Positions 1 through 8,514 are shown, counted from the stretch's first letter. The stretch: DNA of 16,449 bases from Rhodospirillales bacterium (GCA_026125865.1 JAHCKI010000020.1:1-16449), one strand, 5' to 3'. Translations and numbers: made by a program. Notes: generated by a model from the sequence alone, not told the origin.

Positions 1-178
1 ACGCACCGCTCAGGGTCAACACCAGGTACGCGCCGCCATGCTTGAGCTTGTCGGAAATGTCGCTGAAAGGGATCCAATCGGCGGATATGAGCGACAAGTA
101 AACGACGACGCAGAGGCCGACAAAGAAAGCCGCGCGGGCGCCGAGGCGAATCCAACTCGGTACAATCTCTGAGCGCAT
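1..178 (-). CDS. VanZ-like membrane protein, N-terminal fragment (runs off the left edge)
   Basis: Reading the minus strand from an ATG at 178-176 gives 59 codons with no stop before the window edge. A basic N-terminus is followed by one hydrophobic segment at about residues 13-31. Next come SADWIPF and then DKLKHGGAYLVLTLSG at about 44-59. A D-K-x-x-H followed by A-Y and a second hydrophobic stretch is typical of the VanZ-like family of small polytopic membrane proteins. Many of these sit beside surface-polysaccharide genes, and their biochemical role is usually unknown. It is transcribed away from the methyltransferase at 817, so the long gap between them would hold promoters for both. An upstream in-frame TTG is possible, but the ATG is simplest. 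Only the first TM region is visible, so the family call is moderate. Confidence 0.6.
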   Translation of the reverse strand, partial: MRSEIVPSWIRLGARAAFFVGLCVVVYLSLISADWIPFSDISDKLKHGGAYLVLTLSGA

Positions 179-816
179 CGTCAATTGAAAACCCCATCCA
201 TTCAAATCTCCATTGGCAAAATCACCACTGGGTTTCAGATCGAAACTCACTGAAGTCATTCCAGAATCATGAACTTTTTGTGATGACTCGCGATTCGTTT
301 GACCTCCTCCGTGCCAAAAGCGCTCATGATCGGCGCGCGCAAGTTTACACGTTATCGGAAATAGGCGGCGATGGTTAGCCGCGCCAGCCCGCAATTCCGA
401 TCTCCCGTAAGCCGGGAGCAGGTTTTACGGGCCCAAATTACACTCAAGCTATAGAATTCCACACACGTTTGTACTACTATGGGGTCATGTAATCGTACGG
501 CACGCACTTCAGTGGTGCTATGCACAAAAAAAATGTGGCTATATCCACTACAGGTTGTGCTTGCGCCCTGATTGGAATTCTGCAAGATTTTTGACCGCAA
601 GTGGCTACGACGTTTCTGAATGAGGCAACATTTGCAGACAGCAACATTTCGGGAATGACATTTCGGCAAGCTTCGCGCACTCAATCGGCTTTGACCGTCA
701 ACGATCGATAACAGTGCGTAAGTGAGCCAATCGAACAATCACAAAACCTTATAACGTTTATAAATACCGCGAAATCAACAAGTACATTCCGGTCGAGTTT
801 CCTGGTAGAGGCCACC
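179..816. other. Long AT-rich intergenic region between divergent genes
   Basis: I see no convincing gene in these 638 bases. The small minus-strand reading frames here have no family resemblance and a composition unlike the neighbours. The stretch from about 430 to 790 is clearly richer in A and T than the flanking genes. A near-palindromic TTATAACGTTTATAA at about 749-763 lies some 55 bases before the methyltransferase start and contains TATAAC and TATAAA, both close to a -10 box, but no convincing -35 partner was found. A small palindrome, TTGACCGTCAA, lies at 691-701. Divergent promoters are expected here; their exact positions are not established. Confidence 0.4.
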
Positions 817-1578
817 ATGCAGCAGCACAACATCACCCCCCTCGATCAAGCGGCGACCATGGACTTGGCCGCACAGATCGAGCCGTTCGATTCATTTTGG
901 GAAGGCCCGGAGGATGTCGAGTCCGGGTACACCAAGTTTGAGCAATTCTATCGCTGCAACTACCTCTCCCACATCCCGGAAGACCGTGGCGCTCGGATTC
1001 TCGTGATCAGTTGCGGCCCCGGTTATTTCGTGAACATGTTGAACAGGGCCGGGTATCAGAACGTGATCGGCATCGACTCGTTCGCGGACAAGGTCCAACA
1101 CGGCCAAGCCAAGGGCCTGGACTGCCGCACCGAGCGCGCGTTTCCGTTTCTCGCGGAAAACAAGCGGGCATTCGACGTCATCGTCTGCGAGCAAGAGGTC
1201 AACCATCTGACCAAGGACGAAATTTTCATGTTCTTGCGTCTGGTGCGCGAAAGCCTCACGCCCAACGGCACCCTCGTCACGCACGCCCTCAACGGCGCCA
1301 ACCCCATCACCGGCGCGGAAGCACTGGCGCAAAACTTCGACCACTACAACACATTTACCGAATACACATTCAAGCAAGTCCTCGAGCACTTCGACTTTAA
1401 AGACGTGCGCGTATTTCCGCTCAATCTTTATGTCTTCTACAAAAATCCGTTCAACTACGTGGCTTGGGGCGCGGCGACGGCGTTCGGCATATTCTTCCGT
1501 GCCGCTTTTGTTCTCTACGGCAAATCGAACAAGCTGTTCACGAAGAAAATCGCCGCTTCCTGCAAGTCGCCTAGTTGA
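817..1578 (+). CDS. Class I SAM-dependent methyltransferase
   Basis: This 253-residue protein probably transfers a methyl group from S-adenosylmethionine to a small molecule or glycan. The Rossmann motif I is ILVISCGPGYF at residues 61-71, with an acidic residue ending strand 2 at D87 (VIGIDSF). A motif IV-like segment, FDVIVCEQEVNHL, is at 119-131 and a post-motif strand, GTLVTHAL, at 151-158. The C-terminal part (about 205-235) has a hydrophobic stretch that could associate with the membrane. ATG 817 is preceded by AGAGG at a suitable distance; Met15 is an alternative. The gene stands alone between two AT-rich gaps but points the same way as the surface-glycan genes downstream, so sugar or lipid methylation is a reasonable guess. 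The substrate cannot be read from sequence. Confidence 0.85.
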   Translation: MQQHNITPLDQAATMDLAAQIEPFDSFWEGPEDVESGYTKFEQFYRCNYLSHIPEDRGARILVISCGPGYFVNMLNRAGYQNVIGIDSFADKVQHGQAKGLDCRTERAFPFLAENKRAFDVIVCEQEVNHLTKDEIFMFLRLVRESLTPNGTLVTHALNGANPITGAEALAQNFDHYNTFTEYTFKQVLEHFDFKDVRVFPLNLYVFYKNPFNYVAWGAATAFGIFFRAAFVLYGKSNKLFTKKIAASCKSPS

Positions 1579-2071
1579 GGCAAGCACGAGAATGCATCGA
1601 TCACACCAAATCCCGCCACTTCCAAGAAATAGAAAGTAAATCCGTCCAAGAGCGCACCCACACCCCAAACAGGCACTAGCTTGATTGCACTAAACCGCGC
1701 TCCCGCGCACTAGTGTTGACTCCAGTTCCCCGAGAGTACTTACTTGATTTTTCCGATATTTTATGTTATTTTTACTTTGCTATGTTAAATTATACTGCTC
1801 GATTTGAGAACCAACGCGCAAGTAAACTCGTATGTCACGGTGCGTACAGAGTTTCTTCGGAAGCAAAAGAACCGAAATTTAAGCGTTCAACCATAACATG
1901 TGATCGGGAAGGAGAATCATCGGACGCGGAAGTTTTCTCCATGATCCATTCATCTCGGGAGTGCGGTCGTTCGTCGCAAAACGACTCGGGTAATGGATAG
2001 CATTGGTGGCGTTTCGGCGCATGGGCGAAGTCGCCGATACGTGCGTACACAGCGAGGTTTGAGACCAAAAA
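1579..2071. other. Intergenic region with an AT-rich core
   Basis: No gene is supported in these 493 bases. A 95-codon reading frame at 1713-2000 has no recognisable domain and runs through the most AT-rich part (about 1735-1800), so it is probably chance. A short CGCG-CTCC-CGCG hairpin near 1697-1708 is too weak to call a terminator. The promoter of the glpD-like gene at 2072 is expected here, but no clear -35/-10 pair was found. Confidence 0.4.
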
Positions 2072-3793
2072 ATGAATCGAGACATCACATCTTTGGAACA
2101 AACTGAATTCGACCTCGTTGTCATTGGCGGCGGCATTTTCGGAATCTGTGCCGCCTGGGACGCTGTCCTCCGTGGGCTTTCGGTGGCCCTCATCGAAAAG
2201 AACGACTTCTGCGCCGCCGCGTCGGCCAATTCCTTCAAGATGGTTCACGGCGGCATTCGCTACATCCAGCATTTGGATGTCATACGCGTGTGGTCATCGT
2301 GTCGTGAGCGAAGCGCCTTCCTCCGCATCGCGCCGCATCTGGTGCAACCGCTGCCGATCCTGATACCGACCTATGGTCATGGAAAAAGCGGGAGGGAATT
2401 TCTGTCGACCGGTTGCTTCCTATACGATGCCCTGACCATTGGCCGAAATCGCGGCATACCGGACCGATCACGCCACATTCCCTTGACCCGCCCGATTTCG
2501 CGAAGCGACGTCCTCGAGGAATTTCCGGACATCGAGAGCAACAGGCTCACGGGTGGGGTCGTGTTCTGCGACGGGCAGATGTACAACCCGCCGCGACTGG
2601 CCATTTCCGTCCTGCGGGCCGCCGCGAGCAAGGGCGTCGTGGCCGCGAACTATGTCGAGGCGACCGGATTTCGCTTGTCCGGCCAACGCGTCGCCGGCGT
2701 CACCGCCCGCGACCGCGTGTCCGGTTCCGATATCGAAATCCGAGCGAAGATGGTCGTGAATGCGGCGGGCCCTTGGGCCGAGGGCTTGTTGCGAAGCGGC
2801 GTGCCCATCCGGGAGGATCACCGGGGCGTCTATTCCCGCGATACCTGCTTCATCGTCCGCCGCAAATGGAACCAACGCCACGCCCTTGCCGTGCAAGGGC
2901 GAACGCACGACCCCGACGCGCTTCTCAGCAGACCCGCGCGTCATCTCTTCATGGTGCCGTGGCGGGACTACTCACTCATCGGTGTGTGGCACGTGGTGAA
3001 GGACGTGGCCCCCCGGGCGGAGGTCGTCAGCGACGAAGAGATCGAATCCTACATCGACGAAATCAATTGGGCATGCCCGTGGGCGCAACTGAGCCTGGAG
3101 GATGTCACCGCCTGGAACGCGGGCCTCGTCCCCTTCGGCGACAATGACTCCGATGCCGTCAACCTGAGCTACGGCAAGCGCTCCATCCTGATCGACCATG
3201 CCAAGCGGGATGGTATTGCGGGATTGGTCACGCTGATCGGCATTCGTTACACCATGGCCCGCGGAGACGCGGCGAAAGCCGTTGATATGGCGGTTGCCCA
3301 GTCCGGTCGTGCCGCCCCTCCCCCGGCGACGGATCGCATTCGCATCCATGGCGGTGATTTCGAGCTGTTCGAAGATCTGGTCGCGGAGATCAATCGGCGC
3401 GATTCCCGTCTCGGCGCGGACGTGGCGCGCGCCCTGGCGCACAATTACGGTTCCGAGTACCGCCGCGTTCTGAAGCTGATCGATGAAGATGCGTCGCTGA
3501 TCCAGCGGATCGACGACTCCACGACCCTCGGAGCCGAGATCATCCACGCGGTTCGTGAGGAGATGGCGCTGTCCCTCGCCGACGCCGTCATGCGCCGTAC
3601 CGACCTGGGGTCCGGAGCTCATCCCACGGCCGCCGCCCTTAGACAGTGTGCCGAACTGATGGCCGTTGAACGAAACTGGACTCCGGTACAAGTCGAGCAA
3701 GAGATCAAGGCATTCGAAACCGCGTTTCCGGCCTTGGGACAAGACCGTCGTGAAGTCGAGAAGACAGAAAAGAAAACGACAAAAGTCGCGTAA
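2072..3793 (+). CDS. glpD: FAD-dependent glycerol-3-phosphate dehydrogenase (GlpD family)
   Basis: GlpD enzymes oxidise sn-glycerol 3-phosphate to dihydroxyacetone phosphate and pass electrons to quinone at the inner membrane. The 573-residue product has the FAD dinucleotide-binding GGGIFG at residues 19-24, an acidic strand end at E42, and the family segment HGGIRYIQ at 59-66. A VVNAAGPWAE motif follows near 230. The C-terminal helical GlpD domain (about 420-560) is recognisable by REEMALSLADAVMRRTDL. The length matches bacterial GlpD (about 500-580). The start places FAD motif I about 13 residues in, as is usual; a GAGGT at 2054-2058 is rather far upstream for a strong RBS. The next gene begins 18 bases after the stop, so they are probably cotranscribed. 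No glycerol kinase, facilitator or GlpR is visible. A related substrate, or a role tied to a glycerol-phosphate-bearing glycan, is therefore possible (inference). Confidence 0.87.
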   Translation: MNRDITSLEQTEFDLVVIGGGIFGICAAWDAVLRGLSVALIEKNDFCAAASANSFKMVHGGIRYIQHLDVIRVWSSCRERSAFLRIAPHLVQPLPILIPTYGHGKSGREFLSTGCFLYDALTIGRNRGIPDRSRHIPLTRPISRSDVLEEFPDIESNRLTGGVVFCDGQMYNPPRLAISVLRAAASKGVVAANYVEATGFRLSGQRVAGVTARDRVSGSDIEIRAKMVVNAAGPWAEGLLRSGVPIREDHRGVYSRDTCFIVRRKWNQRHALAVQGRTHDPDALLSRPARHLFMVPWRDYSLIGVWHVVKDVAPRAEVVSDEEIESYIDEINWACPWAQLSLEDVTAWNAGLVPFGDNDSDAVNLSYGKRSILIDHAKRDGIAGLVTLIGIRYTMARGDAAKAVDMAVAQSGRAAPPPATDRIRIHGGDFELFEDLVAEINRRDSRLGADVARALAHNYGSEYRRVLKLIDEDASLIQRIDDSTTLGAEIIHAVREEMALSLADAVMRRTDLGSGAHPTAAALRQCAELMAVERNWTPVQVEQEIKAFETAFPALGQDRREVEKTEKKTTKVA

Positions 3794-3811
3794 GACGATG
3801 GGAGATAGGGT

Positions 3812-4822
3812 ATGGACACGAGGCGATCCGTCTTGGTTACCGGAGCAACAGGGTTCATAGGATCGAGGTTGGCATTGATGTGCCGCGAGAGCGGAGAACA
3901 GGTCCGTGCTCTGGCTCTGGTGAACAATGAGCCGGAACGGGACAATCACGACGCCTTGAAGAACGCCGGTGTCGACGTCATTGTCGGATCGATTACCGAT
4001 CGCGCGATCGTCGACAAGGCGGTCGAAGGTATTGATATCGTTTACCATCTCGCCGCCGCGCAGCACGAGGCCGAGATGCCCGACAAGCACTTTCGGGACG
4101 TCAATGTCGAAGGCACCCGCACATTGCTGGACGCCAGCATCGACGCGGGCGTCAAGCGTTTCATCCATGGCAGTTCCATCGGCGTTTATGGCATGGGAAC
4201 GGACAAGGAAATCGATGAGGAAACCCCATCCAGCCCGGGCAACATCTATGGGGTGACCAAGAGCGAAGGCGAGGATCTCGCGAAATCCTATTGTGACCGT
4301 CTGCCCGTCGTTATCATACGCATTTCCGAAACCTACGGGCCGGGTGACCGTCGGCGGCTGCTGAAGCTGTTCAATGGAATTGCCAAGGGCGTATTGTTTG
4401 TGATCGGTCCCGGTGAGAACATCCACCAAATGATTTATGTCGATGACCTCGTTGAGGGTCTCCGTCTCTCCGCCGATAGCGACAAAGCTCCCGGCGAAGT
4501 GTTCGTTATTTCGGGGGACGAGAAGTTGACGACCAACCGCATCTTCGCTGAAATCGCAAAGGCCCTCAATGTACCGCCATCGCGCCGGCGCGTGCCGCTC
4601 TGGCCGTTTGAAGCGGCAGCCATCGTCTGCGAAACAATCTGCCGCCCCATCAAAATACAGCCCCCCCTGCACCGTCGGCGCATGGATTTCTTCAAGAAGA
4701 GCTTTTCCTACAACACGGACAAAGCGAAAAACGTGCTCGGCTTCGAGCCGAAAGTCGACTTCGCCGAGGGCGCGCGTCTCACCGCCAACTGGTATCGGGA
4801 GAACGGTTTTCTTGCGAAATAG
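3812..4822 (+). CDS. Extended SDR NAD-dependent sugar epimerase/dehydratase
   Basis: This is a cytoplasmic NAD(P)-binding enzyme that probably acts on a nucleotide sugar or sugar-like intermediate. The cofactor loop GATGFIG is at residues 11-17 of 336. The active-site serine region HGSSIGVYG is at 119-127 and the catalytic YGVTK (Y146, K150) follows. RISETYGPGDR at 170-180 and IYVDDLVEGL at 208-217 are typical of the extended SDR (GalE/RmlB-like) group. A family-typical C-terminal segment, VLGFEPKVDFAEG, is near 318-330. The start is supported by GGGAG at 3800-3804, seven bases before ATG. It lies 18 bases after the GlpD-like gene and is followed by a strong inverted repeat, so it may end a two-gene unit. 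Epimerase, dehydratase and reductase activities cannot be separated from this sequence alone. Confidence 0.87.
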   Translation: MDTRRSVLVTGATGFIGSRLALMCRESGEQVRALALVNNEPERDNHDALKNAGVDVIVGSITDRAIVDKAVEGIDIVYHLAAAQHEAEMPDKHFRDVNVEGTRTLLDASIDAGVKRFIHGSSIGVYGMGTDKEIDEETPSSPGNIYGVTKSEGEDLAKSYCDRLPVVIIRISETYGPGDRRRLLKLFNGIAKGVLFVIGPGENIHQMIYVDDLVEGLRLSADSDKAPGEVFVISGDEKLTTNRIFAEIAKALNVPPSRRRVPLWPFEAAAIVCETICRPIKIQPPLHRRRMDFFKKSFSYNTDKAKNVLGFEPKVDFAEGARLTANWYRENGFLAK

Positions 4823-4895
4823 CAACCCGACGGCCCCAGCTTCAAGATCGGTCCGTGCACGCGACCATTGGGGCTGTCTCGATTTGATCGTCACC

Positions 4896-4943
4896 TAGAG
4901 CAAAATGCGATCAGGTCATATCACCTGATCGCATTTTGCTCTA
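4896..4943. repeat. Perfect 21-bp inverted repeat with 6-base loop; terminator-like palindrome
   Basis: The arms are 4896-4916 and 4923-4943 and are exact reverse complements. Each contains AGAGCAAAATGCGATCAG or its complement, around the loop CATATC. A loosely T-rich stretch (TATTTCATTGTTTT) follows. RNA from either strand would form a very stable hairpin. It lies between the epimerase stop and the amidotransferase start, so it could terminate or attenuate the upstream transcript, or protect its 3' end. Perfect symmetry and an AT-containing arm also fit a dispersed intergenic palindrome of the kind common in alphaproteobacteria (from memory, not verified). Confidence 0.75.
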
Positions 4944-5005
4944 TTTCATTGTTTTCCCCAGCTCCGCCTCGAGTTCTTTCAACAACCCTGGTCGCAACTG
5001 AGACA

Positions 5006-7054
5006 ATGTGTGGAATAGCCGGAATTGTTAACGCGCGGCAGGTGGCCCCCCAAGGCATCGACCGCATGCTCCACGCCCTTCGGTTTCGCGGTCCCGATGA
5101 CGCCGACTGCCACTACAGCGACGGCGCCGTTCTCGGACAACGGCGCCTGTCGATCATCGATGTGGAAGGCGGGCGTCAACCGATCCCCAACGAGGACCGT
5201 ACGGCGTGGGTGATCTGCAACGGTGAGATCTACAACTTCCAGGAACTGATGGAGGACCTGAAGAAGCGCGGCCACGTCTTCTCGACCAGGTCCGATTCCG
5301 AAGTCATCCTGCATATGTATGAGGAGTTCGGCGAAGATTGCGTCTCGCGTTTGCGTGGCATGTTCGCGTTCGCCATCTGGGACGAAAAGCGCCAACAACT
5401 TTTCATTGCTCGGGATCGCCTCGGACAGAAGCCGCTCTACTATGTGGAGCGCGCGGGCGAGTTTCTTTTTGCCTCGGAAATCAAGGCACTGCTGGCTGCC
5501 GATCCGGCATTGGCGGAAATCGACCTCGCGGCCCTCGACCAATATCTCACTTTACGGGTCGTGGCGTCGCCCTTCAGCATGTTCAAGCAGATCCGAAAAC
5601 TTGCGCCCGCCCACGCGCTAAGCTTTTCTAAGGAACGCGGCCTCAAAATCTGGCGCTATTGGGATCTCGACTACGAACCGAAGCTACAAGGATCGGAGAA
5701 CGATATCGTCGATGAGTTGGAATCGCGCCTGATCGAATGCCTCAAGCTCCACATGGTGAGTGACGTGCCGGTGGGAGCATTCATGAGCGGCGGCCTCGAT
5801 TCGACGCTCGTCGTCGCCATGCTCATGAAGCATGTCATGTCGGAGCCGATCCGGACTTTTTCCATGGGTCTTCCGTACAAGCAATTCGACGAAGCCCCCT
5901 ACGCCCGCATGGTGGCCGAAGCCTATGGAACCCAGCATCGCGAAAAGATCGTCACGCCGTCGCTGCTCGCCTCTCTGCCGAAGCTCGTGTGGCACCTGGA
6001 TGAACCTTCCGATCCGTTGTCGGTGTGTTCGTACCTGATTGCCGAAATGGCCAGCGAGGACGTCAAGGTCGTTCTCGGCGGCGATGGCGGCGACGAGTTG
6101 TTCGGCGGCTATGACCGCTATTACGGCAATCGTTTTGCTAGCCATTACGCGCTCATTCCCGAACTCGTTCGCCGCCACCTGATCGGCCCGGTACTGGAAA
6201 AACTGCCGGATGGTTCGTGGTACAAGAGCCACAACCACATGCTGAAATGGCTGCACCATCTTTCCTTCGCCGAAGGTGGCGCCCGCTATGCGCGCTCTCT
6301 CAGCTACTTCTATTTCGGCTCGAACCGGCGATCCGATCTGTACGGCCCCGAAATGCGGGAACGCGCCCGATCGTTCGACCCGGAGGAACCCATCCGCTCG
6401 GCCTACGACGCCGCGCACGCCACCGATGCGGTCGATCGGATGCTGTATGCCGACAACCAGATCCGTCTACCCGATCATCCCGTCATGATTTTGGATCGCA
6501 TGACCATGGCGCACGGGCTGGAGGCGCGCAGCCCGTTCATGGATCACGAAATTGCGGAATTCGCCGCCCGGCTCCCCGAAGACCTGAAGGTCAAGGGGCG
6601 CTCGCTCCGGCGCGTTCAAGTGAAATTGGCGAAACGCTATCTTCCGGAAGCCGTCATGAACCGACCGAAGCAGGGATTTTCGTCGGCTCTGCCTTACATG
6701 CTTCGCGATGAGTATCGAGCCCTCTACAAGATCTTCCTGCGCGATTGTCAACTGGCCGGTGACGGAATCTTCGCCCAACCGGCCATTGACCAATTGCTCG
6801 CCGAACACGAAGCGGGCAACGCCGACCATGGCAATCGCTTGTGGCTGCTGGTAAACAGCGAAGCTTGGTACCGAATGCACATCAAGGGTGAATCCATTGA
6901 TTCCATGGAGGCGCTGATCGCCGACCATGGAAAGGGCCGGAACGAAACCGCGATGGGGACGGCGGGTCCAGCGTCACTGTCAACGCGTGGAGCGCGACCA
7001 ACCGATCTTGGCCACTTGTCACCCGAGGCCAAGCATGAGAACTTGGTATCGTAA
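5006..7054 (+). CDS. asnB: Asparagine synthetase-type glutamine-hydrolysing amidotransferase
   Basis: This 682-residue enzyme couples glutamine hydrolysis to ATP-dependent amidation. The N-terminal class II amidotransferase domain (about 1-215) begins MCGIAG, where Cys2 becomes the nucleophile after Met removal. It also has RLSIID (48-53), NGEIYNF (72-78) and RSDSE (95-99). The synthetase domain has the ATP pyrophosphatase loop SGGLDST at 261-267 and GGDGGDELFGGY at 358-369. The frame is open further upstream (to 4868), but that would bury Cys2 and run through the inverted repeat, so ATG 5006 is chosen. The protein exceeds E. coli AsnB (about 554 residues) and has a low-complexity C-terminal tail of about 45 residues. 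AsnB paralogues of this type occur in exopolysaccharide clusters, where they may amidate sugars rather than aspartate. A GT4 gene follows after 13 bases, which favours that role here. Confidence 0.9.
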   Translation: MCGIAGIVNARQVAPQGIDRMLHALRFRGPDDADCHYSDGAVLGQRRLSIIDVEGGRQPIPNEDRTAWVICNGEIYNFQELMEDLKKRGHVFSTRSDSEVILHMYEEFGEDCVSRLRGMFAFAIWDEKRQQLFIARDRLGQKPLYYVERAGEFLFASEIKALLAADPALAEIDLAALDQYLTLRVVASPFSMFKQIRKLAPAHALSFSKERGLKIWRYWDLDYEPKLQGSENDIVDELESRLIECLKLHMVSDVPVGAFMSGGLDSTLVVAMLMKHVMSEPIRTFSMGLPYKQFDEAPYARMVAEAYGTQHREKIVTPSLLASLPKLVWHLDEPSDPLSVCSYLIAEMASEDVKVVLGGDGGDELFGGYDRYYGNRFASHYALIPELVRRHLIGPVLEKLPDGSWYKSHNHMLKWLHHLSFAEGGARYARSLSYFYFGSNRRSDLYGPEMRERARSFDPEEPIRSAYDAAHATDAVDRMLYADNQIRLPDHPVMILDRMTMAHGLEARSPFMDHEIAEFAARLPEDLKVKGRSLRRVQVKLAKRYLPEAVMNRPKQGFSSALPYMLRDEYRALYKIFLRDCQLAGDGIFAQPAIDQLLAEHEAGNADHGNRLWLLVNSEAWYRMHIKGESIDSMEALIADHGKGRNETAMGTAGPASLSTRGARPTDLGHLSPEAKHENLVS

Positions 7055-7067
7055 ACAGGACACGTGA

Positions 7068-8237
7068 ATGCGGATTTTATTTTGCAATTTTGAATACCCT
7101 CCGCTCGGAGGTGGCGGTGGTGTTGTCAATGCCCTTCTCGCTCAAGAACTCGCCAAGACCCACGAGGTTGCGGTTCTCACCTCGCGCTACCAGGATCTTC
7201 CGGCGGAAAGCGTCGAGGACGGCGTGCGTGTTATTCGCGTGCCGACCTACTTTCGCACCCAGTTGCCCGCCGCCAACATACCCTCCATGGCCGCTTATGT
7301 GGTCACGGGCATCCTTGGGGGGAGGCGATTATTGCGGAAAACCGAATTCGATGTAATCAACAGCCATTTCGTCGTGCCGTCCGGTCCGGTCGGCGCCCAA
7401 TTGTCGAAGTTCGCGAACTTTCCGCACGTGATATCGGTGCACGGCGGCGATCTCTATGATCCGAGCAAAAAAATGTCGCCGCACCGCCACGGCGTTTTAC
7501 GCGCTGTGATACGCTGCCTCCTCACCAAGGCCGACGCGATCGTCGGGCAATCGGTCAATACCCTCGACAATATGAGCAAGTATTACGGCTCGGACTTGTC
7601 CGGCGTGCGCATTCCCCTCGGCATCACGCGGCCGCCGCAGGGAACGGTCGAGCGCGCCAGTTACGGTTTGACCGACGACGACATGGTGCTGGCCACGGTT
7701 GGCCGGCTGGTGCCCCGCAAGGCCATCGACCAAATGGTCGCCATGCTGCCGCAATTGAGCGAATGCCGGGCGCACTTGTTCATCGTGGGATCCGGTCCCG
7801 AAGAGCCGAAACTGAAGGAACAGGCGGCGAGCCTCGGCGTCGCCGACCGCTTGCACTGCCTCGGCTTCGTCAGCGAAGAGGAAAAGGCAGGTGTACTTCG
7901 CATGGCGGATTTATTCGTTTCCACCAGCCAACACGAAGGCTTCGGCCTGGTATTCCTGGAAGGGATGGCGTGCGGCCTGCCGGTCGTTTGCTACGACCAC
8001 GGTGGACAGACGGACTTTCTCGAGGACGGAGCAACCGGGCATCTCGTTCCCCTCAACGACACCGCGCAATTTTCCGAGAAATGCCTGTCTCTCCTGAACG
8101 ACGCCGAGACACGGCAAGCGATGGCCGCCGAAAACCTGCGCCGCGTCGAGGACTTGTTCATCGACAGCTGCGCGCGGGCATACGAGGAGTTGTTCGACGA
8201 CGTGCTCCGCAAGCATCGGGACCGTCCCCATCCATGA
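7068..8237 (+). CDS. Glycosyltransferase family 4 (GT-B fold)
   Basis: This 389-residue cytoplasmic or membrane-associated enzyme probably adds a sugar from a nucleotide-sugar donor to a lipid-linked acceptor. The N-terminal half has the glycine-rich loop PPLGGGGGVVNALL (11-24), typical of GT4 acceptor domains, and HGGDLYDP at 125-132. The C-terminal half starts near LATVGRLVPRKAID (208-221) with the donor-phosphate-contacting Arg and Lys. It carries the EX7E motif, E290 and E298, in HEGFGLVFLEGMACGLPVV. ATG 7068 has AGGA at 7057-7060 upstream and lies 13 bases after the amidotransferase stop, so the two are probably one operon. Length and motif spacing are normal for the family. Donor and acceptor are unknown. 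Confidence 0.92.
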   Translation: MRILFCNFEYPPLGGGGGVVNALLAQELAKTHEVAVLTSRYQDLPAESVEDGVRVIRVPTYFRTQLPAANIPSMAAYVVTGILGGRRLLRKTEFDVINSHFVVPSGPVGAQLSKFANFPHVISVHGGDLYDPSKKMSPHRHGVLRAVIRCLLTKADAIVGQSVNTLDNMSKYYGSDLSGVRIPLGITRPPQGTVERASYGLTDDDMVLATVGRLVPRKAIDQMVAMLPQLSECRAHLFIVGSGPEEPKLKEQAASLGVADRLHCLGFVSEEEKAGVLRMADLFVSTSQHEGFGLVFLEGMACGLPVVCYDHGGQTDFLEDGATGHLVPLNDTAQFSEKCLSLLNDAETRQAMAAENLRRVEDLFIDSCARAYEELFDDVLRKHRDRPHP

Positions 8238-8265
8238 ACGACCATCGGTCAGCTTGCGTAGCCCA

Positions 8266-8357
8266 CGTAGGGCGGATTAGCCCTTGCGTAATCCGCCGAA
8301 TGGATTTCGGTGTCTTCATGCGTCGGAATACGCCTGTCGGCTATTCCGACCTACCCC
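8266..8357. repeat. 92-bp intergenic palindromic repeat, copy 1
   Basis: This copy matches 8542-8633 at 90 of 92 positions; the differences are at 8280 and 8320. It has nested symmetry: an outer GTAGG/CCTAC pair encloses two hairpins, GGCGGATTA with TAATCCGCC and GTCGGAATA with TATTCCGAC. As DNA or RNA it could fold into a three-way junction. It begins 28 bases after the GT4 stop. Similar GTAGGGCGGATTA-type palindromes are common dispersed intergenic repeats in proteobacteria (from memory). Confidence 0.85.
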
Positions 8358-8410
8358 GCTTGAAGGATGATGAACGGTGTGTTCATCAACGATGCGCCAC
8401 GCCCCCATCC

Positions 8411-8514
8411 GTCATCGCGAGGCGCGTCAGCGCCGCGGCGATCCATAGACGGTCACCGCCAGTCTCCACCGTCATTTCTGGATTGCCACACCGGCTGCGC
8501 CGGTTCGCAAAGAC
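8411..8514. repeat. Imperfect inverted repeat unit between the two 92-bp copies
   Basis: The left end carries GTCATCGCGA (8411-8420) and GGCGATCCA (8437-8445). The right end carries TGGATTGCC (8479-8487) and TTCGCAAAGAC (8504-8514). The inner arms are reverse complements with one mismatch, and the outer arms are diverged complements. Internal small hairpins include CCGG-CTGCG-CCGG at 8491-8503. The pattern resembles the widespread GTCATTGCGAG...GCAATCCA family of dispersed palindromic elements, here decayed. It has no coding potential that I trust. Confidence 0.6.

Noticed and set aside
691..719. TTGACC as a -35 box for the methyltransferase
   Set aside because: No -10-like hexamer at 16-18 bases; the TATAA-like boxes lie too far downstream.
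352..738. 128-codon minus-strand frame in the AT-rich gap
   Set aside because: No domain, odd Cys/Ser/Arg composition, no RBS and no relation to neighbours.
1713..2000. 95-codon plus-strand frame
   Set aside because: Runs through the AT-rich core, shows no family features and has no clear RBS.
2972..4894. 640-codon minus-strand frame opposite glpD and the epimerase
   Set aside because: An antisense shadow typical of high-GC coding DNA; both plus-strand genes have clear motifs.
4868..5005. Upstream extension of the amidotransferase frame by 46 codons
   Set aside because: It would bury the catalytic Cys2 that must become N-terminal and would translate the 21-bp inverted repeat.
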